A stretch of 64,000 nt of DNA, taken from an uncultured bacterium. GTDB taxonomy: Bacteria > Bacillota > Clostridia > Oscillospirales > Oscillospiraceae. Location: contig CANDCH010000002.1 in the NCBI GenBank assembly GCA_947383145.1, forward strand, positions 174,204 to 238,203. Reading direction: 5' to 3'. This document shows positions 59,938 through 64,000 of this stretch, piece after piece. The position numbers were made by a program, and so were the translations under genes. A model generated the notes under the pieces. That model saw nothing but the letters and a program-made list of their open reading frames with translations, was not told where the DNA came from and did not search any database. Position 1 is the first letter of the stretch, and the number at the start of each line of letters is the position of its first letter.

Positions 59938-60135
59938 GAAGCGCGAGGACAGCCCCATAGGGGCGGATGGACCGAAGCGAGGGCAAAAGCCCAAGGCCCA
60001 CACAGTGGGGCTGGGTTTTGGCCGAGCCGCAGGGAAGCCGCCCCGTAATGGGGCCAATCCGAGCGTGACCGCAGAGAAGCGCGAGGACAGCCCCATAGGG
60101 GCGGATGGACCGGACGAGGGCAAAAGCCCAGCCGT
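59935..60135 (+). repeat. Family-A repeat after htrA, with internal direct repeat
   Basis: Starting with the htrA TAA (TAAGAAGCGCGAGGACAGCC). The segment AGAAGCGCGAGGACAGCCCC, then ATAGGGGCGGATGGACCG, occurs twice (about 59938-59975 and 60076-60112). Between the two lie AAAAGCCCAAGGCCC, GGGGCTGGGTTTTGGCC and GCCGCCCCGTAATGGGGCC, matching modules of the groES-groEL repeat in the same orientation relative to the upstream gene. Confidence 0.8.
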
Positions 60136-60147
60136 TAAGATAGATCG

Positions 60148-60179
60148 AAACCCCCTGCGGAGCCCTCCGCAGGGGGTTT
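60148..60179. terminator. Bidirectional terminator downstream of htrA
   Basis: AAACCCCCTGCGG and CCGCAGGGGGTTT, a perfect 13-bp stem with a 6-base loop and T-run on both sides, between htrA and the convergent 38-residue gene. Confidence 0.9.
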
Positions 60180-60189
60180 TCCCGCGCGC

Positions 60190-60306
60190 TCATGCGGTGA
60201 GCGCCTCGATCTCCCGCTCCGCCTCGCCGCGGGTGTCCGCGGAAAAGCAGAACGCGCCGTCCAGGTAGACCTCCACGTGGCCTCTCACAAATTCAATCTC
60301 ATACAT
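60190..60306 (-). CDS. Small conserved protein (38 aa)
   Basis: 38 residues, MYEIEFVRGHVEVYLDGAFC, then FSADTRGEAEREIEAL. GAAAGGAGCGTCC precedes the ATG. The pattern EFVRGHVEVY..G-x-F-x-FSADT-x-x-EA is a recurring small protein in Clostridia, as I recall it. It looks like a beta hairpin plus a helix, cytosolic. Function unknown. Confidence 0.75.
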   Translation of the reverse strand: MYEIEFVRGHVEVYLDGAFCFSADTRGEAEREIEALTA

Positions 60307-60418
60307 ATGGGACGCTCCTTTCAACGGGGGGGACTGGCCTCCCCTGTTTTCCGAGGCCAGTATACCCGAAGTAAAGTCCCATAAACCGGCACTTTATCCG
60401 CCTGTGCCAAAAAAATAC

Positions 60419-60452
60419 GGCAAGGGCGCGCGGCATTCCGCGCGCCCTTGCC
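60419..60452 (-). terminator. Terminator of the lactate permease gene
   Basis: Perfect 15-bp stem GGCAAGGGCGCGCGG with its complement and a 4-base loop, followed on the minus strand by TTTTTTT. Confidence 0.92.
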
Positions 60453-60461
60453 GCAGCGTTC

Positions 60462-62018
60462 TCACAGGACTGCCGCCGCGCCCTGGAGCAGCCCCACGAT
60501 CAGGCAGGCCAGCGCCAGCATCAGCAGCGCCCACTTGAGCACCGCCGCCAGCAGCTTGCTGTCCTGCCCCGCCAGCCCCACCGCCGCCGCGGCGGTGGCG
60601 ACACACTGGGGGGAGAGAATCTTGCCGATGCCCGCGCCGGTGGAGTTGGCGGCCGCCAGCCACAGCGGGGAGGCCCCGATGGCCCCGGCGGCCTCGGTCT
60701 GGAGACGGCCCAGCAGCACCTCGGTGTTGGTGCCGCTCCCGGTGACAAAGGCGCCGATGGCGGCGATCACCGGGGCAAAGAAGGGGTAGAGAGAGCCGGT
60801 GATGGTGACAAACAGATCCGCCATGTCGGAAATCATGCCGGAGTAGGTCATGATTTTGGCCACGGCCAGCACCGACATGATGGTGACGATGGTTTTGCTC
60901 ATCTGCCTGAGGGTGGCCGTGAACACCTCCCACATGACCCGGCCCCCGGCCCTCTGGATGCAGCCTCCGGCGATTGCGGCCAGGAAGATGAGCACGCCGG
61001 GGGTGTTCACCCAGCTGAAGGAGGTCGTCCCCGCGCCTTCGGCGGTGGAGATTTTGAAGGAACTGGAGAATTGGCCCAAAAAGCCGTTGACCGGCGGCGC
61101 CAGCTTGGAGGTGAGCAGCAGCAAAACGAAAATGAGGAGATAGGGCAGGCAGGCGGTAAAGGGAGTCATGGAGGTCCCGCCGCCCGGAGCGGGCTGGGCG
61201 GGGGCGCCCATGTCGTACTCGGCGGGGATGGGCTTTCCGGCCCGGAGCCGGGCCAGCCCCAGCGTCGCCGCCAGGGAGGCCGCGCTGCCCACAATCACCG
61301 CCAGCTCGGGGCCCAGGAACCTGGCCACCAGAAGCTGGGGCAGCGCAAAGGACAGGCCCGCCGCCAGGGTCAGGCCGGATACGCCCCTGAGGGCCTTCGG
61401 ACCGCCGCCCCCGGCGGCGACCATGAGGAAGGGCATCAGCAGCATGAAGGGGAACATCTGCACCACCGTGACGAAGGCCAGGGGCAGGGGGTCCAGCCCG
61501 GTGACATTGGCCAGGGTGACGGTGGGGATGCCCACCGACCCGAAGGCAGTGGGAAAGGCGTTGGCCAGCATACACACCAGGCAGGCGCTCACCGGCTCCA
61601 TGCCCATTACCACCAGCATACTGGCGGGAATGGCGATGGCGGTGCCGAACCCGGCCATGCCCTCCAGGAAGCCGCCGAAGCACCAGCCGATGAGCAGGAT
61701 GATGACCCGTTTATCCCGGGACACCCCGGCCAGCATCCGCTTGATGACATCCATGGCCCCGGTGCGCAGGGAGAGGTTGTAGGTGTAGATGGCGGCGATG
61801 ATAACCAGGATGATGGGCCACAGGGCGGCGGCGAAGCCCTCCAGGGCAGAGGTGGCGCAGTCCAAAACGGGCATCCGCCACAGGGTGAGTGCCAGCGCGG
61901 CGGCGATGGCCAGCGCGGCCAGACAGGCCCGGTGCCCGGGCATTTTCAGCACGGCCAGGGCGGCGACGAGCCACACGATGGGCAGCAGGGTCAGGACAGA
62001 TTGCAGAATGGGCGGCAT
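60462..62018 (-). CDS. lldP: L-lactate permease (LctP/LldP family)
   Basis: 518 residues with about thirteen hydrophobic segments. GFLEGMAGFGTAIAIPASML is the family signature; ANAFPTAFGSVGIPT and FVTGSGTNTEVLLGRLQ are further landmarks. Takes up lactate (or glycolate) with protons. AAAAGGAGGTCT lies 6 bases before the ATG. Divergent from larA and an FAD-linked oxidase, so it forms a lactate-utilisation cluster. Both directions may be controlled by TTGGT..ACC sites in the shared upstream region. Confidence 0.93.
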   Translation of the reverse strand: MPPILQSVLTLLPIVWLVAALAVLKMPGHRACLAALAIAAALALTLWRMPVLDCATSALEGFAAALWPIILVIIAAIYTYNLSLRTGAMDVIKRMLAGVSRDKRVIILLIGWCFGGFLEGMAGFGTAIAIPASMLVVMGMEPVSACLVCMLANAFPTAFGSVGIPTVTLANVTGLDPLPLAFVTVVQMFPFMLLMPFLMVAAGGGGPKALRGVSGLTLAAGLSFALPQLLVARFLGPELAVIVGSAASLAATLGLARLRAGKPIPAEYDMGAPAQPAPGGGTSMTPFTACLPYLLIFVLLLLTSKLAPPVNGFLGQFSSSFKISTAEGAGTTSFSWVNTPGVLIFLAAIAGGCIQRAGGRVMWEVFTATLRQMSKTIVTIMSVLAVAKIMTYSGMISDMADLFVTITGSLYPFFAPVIAAIGAFVTGSGTNTEVLLGRLQTEAAGAIGASPLWLAAANSTGAGIGKILSPQCVATAAAAVGLAGQDSKLLAAVLKWALLMLALACLIVGLLQGAAAVL

Positions 62019-62057
62019 GGATACAGACCTCCTTTTCAGGTTTGGGCGGGCGGGAAC

Positions 62058-62076
62058 AAATTGGTTCTACCTAATT
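62058..62076. promoter_or_regulatory. Operator-like site near lldP
   Basis: AAATTGGTTCTACCTAATT, an imperfect dyad (TTGGT-TCT-ACCTAA) resembling the TGGT-N3-ACCA sites of FadR/GntR-type lactate regulators (LldR). Confidence 0.55.
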
Positions 62077-62317
62077 CGTCTGAAAAACCGCCGTGTTTGA
62101 GAAAACCTCTCCTCCACGGCAGGGCGGCTCCAGCGCTCAGCTGGGAGCCATGTTAATTTTATTATAGCGAGCTTGTTTAAAATGTCCATTGCAAAATGAT
62201 AAAAAATAATTTTTCGGTGATATCGCACAAAATTATTCCAGGTTTTTGTAGAAATGGGAGAAAAGTAAAAAGGGGCTTGTAATTCCCGGAAAATGTGCTA
62301 AGCTGAAATCACGGTAT
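62077..62317. other. AT-rich divergent regulatory region
   Basis: About 240 bases, far more AT-rich than the flanks, without genes. It contains a possible larA promoter (TTGTAA near 62278 with TAAGCT near 62300), not convincing. It should hold the lldP promoter, which I could not define. Confidence 0.4.
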
Positions 62318-62336
62318 AAATTGGTTGAACCAAAAA
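62318..62336. promoter_or_regulatory. Operator-like site upstream of larA
   Basis: AAATTGGTTGAACCAAAAA, containing the palindrome TTGGTTGAACCAA (62321-62333). It matches the lactate-responsive GntR-type consensus and the site near lldP. Confidence 0.65.
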
Positions 62337-62428
62337 CGTTCCGTTTCGCAACCGTATCGCTTTTGGCCCGCCAGACTGCGTCCCTCGTCAGGACTGCACA
62401 CCGTCATATGTTGGGAGGAATTGTCAAA

Positions 62429-63703
62429 ATGGCTGTCACGATCCCCTTCGGCAGGGCCGGAATGACGCTGAACGCCGATCTCACCGGCGCCGAGCTGCTG
62501 GAGTCCCGCATTGGAACGCTGGCCGCGGCCGGGTCGGAGGACGACCTGGTTCGCGCCGCCATGGCCGCCCCCATCGGCACGCCCACCCTGTGTGAGCTTG
62601 CGGCGGGGAAAAAGACCTGCACCATCATCATCAGCGACCACACCCGGCCCGTGCCCAGCAAGCACATCATCCCCTTCATGCTGGAGGAGCTGCGCCGGGG
62701 CAGCCCGGAGATTCAGATCACCCTGCTGGTGGCCACCGGCTTCCACCGCCCCTCCAGCGCGGAGGAGCTGGCAGGCAAGCTGGGTCAGGACATTGTGGAC
62801 CGGGAGCGCATCGTTGTCCACGACTGCCGGGACGCCGCCGCCAACGTGAAAATCGGCGTGCTGCCCTCGGGGGCGGACTGCGTCATTGACCGCCTTGCGG
62901 TGGAGACCGACCTGCTGGTGGCGGAGGGCTTCATCGAGCCCCACTTCTTCGCCGGCTTCTCCGGGGGCCGCAAGAGCGTGCTGCCCGGCGTGTGCGACCA
63001 GGTGACGGTGCTGGGCAACCACTGCTCCAGGTTCATCGCCTCCCCCTATGCCCGCACCGGCGTGCTGGACGGCAACCCCCTCCACGCGGATATGCTGGCC
63101 GCCGCCAGAATGGCCAAGCTGGCCTACATCGTCAATGTGATCATCGACGAGGACAAAAGGGTGGCCGCCGCCTTCGCCGGGGACCCGGAGGAGGCCCACC
63201 GCCGGGGCTGCGCGCTGCTGCTGGGCTACTGTCAGGCGAAGCCGGAGAAGCGGGGGGATATCGTCGTGTCCAGCAACGGCGGCTACCCCCTGGACCAGAA
63301 CATCTATCAGAGCGTCAAGGGGCTCACCGCCGCCGAGGCCGCCGCCGCCCCCGGCGCGGTGCTGGTCATGGTCAGCGCCTGCTCCGACGGCCACGGCGGG
63401 GAGAGCTTCTATCACGCCCTCCACAGCTGCGAAAGCCCGGAGAAGCTGACGGAAGAGATTCTGGCCACCCCTCAGGACCAGACCCGCCCCGACCAGTGGG
63501 AGTATCAGATTCTGGCCCGCATTCTCTGCAAACACCGCGTGATTTTCGTCTCCGACCCCGCCCAGCGGGAGACCATTGAGAACATGAAAATGGAGTGGGC
63601 GCCCGACGTGGACGAGGCCCTGGCCCGGGCCCGCCGGATCAAGGGGCGGGACGCCCATCTGGTGGTTATCCCCAACGGAATCTCCGTCATGGTGACGGAG
63701 TGA
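62429..63703 (+). CDS. larA: LarA-like nickel-pincer lactate racemase family protein
   Basis: 424 residues from the ATG at 62429 (GGGAGGA upstream). LarA interconverts D- and L-lactate using a nickel-pincer nucleotide. Family features: SDHTRPVPSKHIIP near residue 70, ATGFHRPSS near 103 and EPHFFAGFSGGRKSVLPGV around 170-188, containing the His and the Lys that anchors the pincer. larB, larC and larE, which make the cofactor, are not in the window. Related DUF2088 proteins act on other 2-hydroxy acids, so the substrate is inferred from the neighbours. Confidence 0.88.
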   Translation: MAVTIPFGRAGMTLNADLTGAELLESRIGTLAAAGSEDDLVRAAMAAPIGTPTLCELAAGKKTCTIIISDHTRPVPSKHIIPFMLEELRRGSPEIQITLLVATGFHRPSSAEELAGKLGQDIVDRERIVVHDCRDAAANVKIGVLPSGADCVIDRLAVETDLLVAEGFIEPHFFAGFSGGRKSVLPGVCDQVTVLGNHCSRFIASPYARTGVLDGNPLHADMLAAARMAKLAYIVNVIIDEDKRVAAAFAGDPEEAHRRGCALLLGYCQAKPEKRGDIVVSSNGGYPLDQNIYQSVKGLTAAEAAAAPGAVLVMVSACSDGHGGESFYHALHSCESPEKLTEEILATPQDQTRPDQWEYQILARILCKHRVIFVSDPAQRETIENMKMEWAPDVDEALARARRIKGRDAHLVVIPNGISVMVTE

Positions 63704-63747
63704 TTGTTCCAAAACAAGGAAAAACAAAACAATAAGGAGGCTTTTCC

Positions 63748-64000
63748 ATGGCACAGTACAATCAAGTGACCCCTGAAATCATCGCCCAGCTGCAAGCGGC
63801 CGCCCCCGGCCATGTCGTGGTGGGCGCGGACGTCAACCCCGACTACGCCCGGGACGAGATGCCCATCTACGGCGTGAGGATGCCGGAGGTGTCCGTCGAC
63901 GCCACCAGCACCGAGGAGATCGCCGCGGTCATGAAGGTCTGCTACGACAACAACATCCCCGTCACCACCCGGGGCGCGGGCACCGGCCTGGTGGGCGGCT
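63748..64000 (+). CDS. FAD-binding oxidase, GlcD/lactate dehydrogenase-like (partial, runs off the window)
   Basis: The first 84 residues are visible: MAQYNQVTPEIIAQLQAAAP, then EVSVDATSTEEIAAVMKVCY and the FAD-binding VTTRGAGTGLVGG (PCMH-type loop). The ATG has AAGGAGG 8 bases upstream and follows larA by 44 bases, so they form an operon. Family members oxidise D-lactate or glycolate, usually with an electron-transfer flavoprotein in anaerobes. Truncated by the window edge. Confidence 0.85.
   Translation, partial: MAQYNQVTPEIIAQLQAAAPGHVVVGADVNPDYARDEMPIYGVRMPEVSVDATSTEEIAAVMKVCYDNNIPVTTRGAGTGLVGG

Overview
The window is about 64 kb of GC-rich chromosomal DNA with strong Shine-Dalgarno sites, TTGACA/TATAAT promoters, a T-box leader, a CIRCE operator, ClpE-, YlmH-, DUF896- and YebC-type genes and typical Clostridia small proteins. 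This combination points to a GC-rich anaerobic member of the Clostridia, most likely Oscillospiraceae (Flavonifractor, Pseudoflavonifractor or Lawsonibacter-like). The assignment is an inference from gene content, not from a marker gene.

Layout. 0-5 kb: a DUF4317 gene and a DUF975 membrane protein fired from divergent promoters, NADP isocitrate dehydrogenase and a peptidase E-like gene. 5-16.5 kb: mostly minus strand, with a ClpE-like unfoldase, CvpA, DUF5711, truA, an energy-coupling-factor module (ecfT-ecfA2-ecfA1) interrupted by a DUF3795 gene, an rRNA-type methyltransferase, VanZ, and a LytTR/DUF3021 pair. 16.9-22 kb: a complete branched-chain amino acid ABC operon (livJ-H-M-G-F) behind a consensus promoter. 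22-30.8 kb: an SDR reductase, an orphan chemoreceptor, an orphan SPASM radical SAM protein, yebC, proC, a 74-residue leader-peptide-like protein, a GNAT enzyme, and leuA under a leucine-type T-box. 30.8-36.3 kb: a deleted small gene, MarR plus TauE/SafE, mnmA, DUF362, an XRE/DUF3796 pair with a palindromic operator, and YxeA.

36.3-46.5 kb is a scarred accessory zone. Two inverted IS5-family copies bracket a sigma factor/ABC-2 exporter operon. To the right lie a truncated racemase, an IS427-like element that splits a small gene with a TA duplication, and a decayed yyaL. 46.5-49.7 kb: groESL with CIRCE and a duplicated groES tail, then nrdR. 49.7-60.3 kb: small proteins, Na/Pi cotransporter, MATE, DUF896, ylmH, an ABC exporter, an AI-2E family transporter and HtrA. 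60.4-64 kb: a lactate cluster (lactate permease divergent from larA and an FAD-linked lactate/glycolate oxidase that runs off the end) with two TTGGT..ACC operator-like sites.

The least expected signals are structural. At least two families of hairpin-rich repeats often begin at or within a few bases of stop codons. One copy is tied to a 58-bp duplication of the groES 3' end, another sits at the break point of the truncated racemase. The IS-bounded sigma/ABC island may itself interrupt a small cysteine-rich gene. No CRISPR array, rRNA or tRNA gene was seen.
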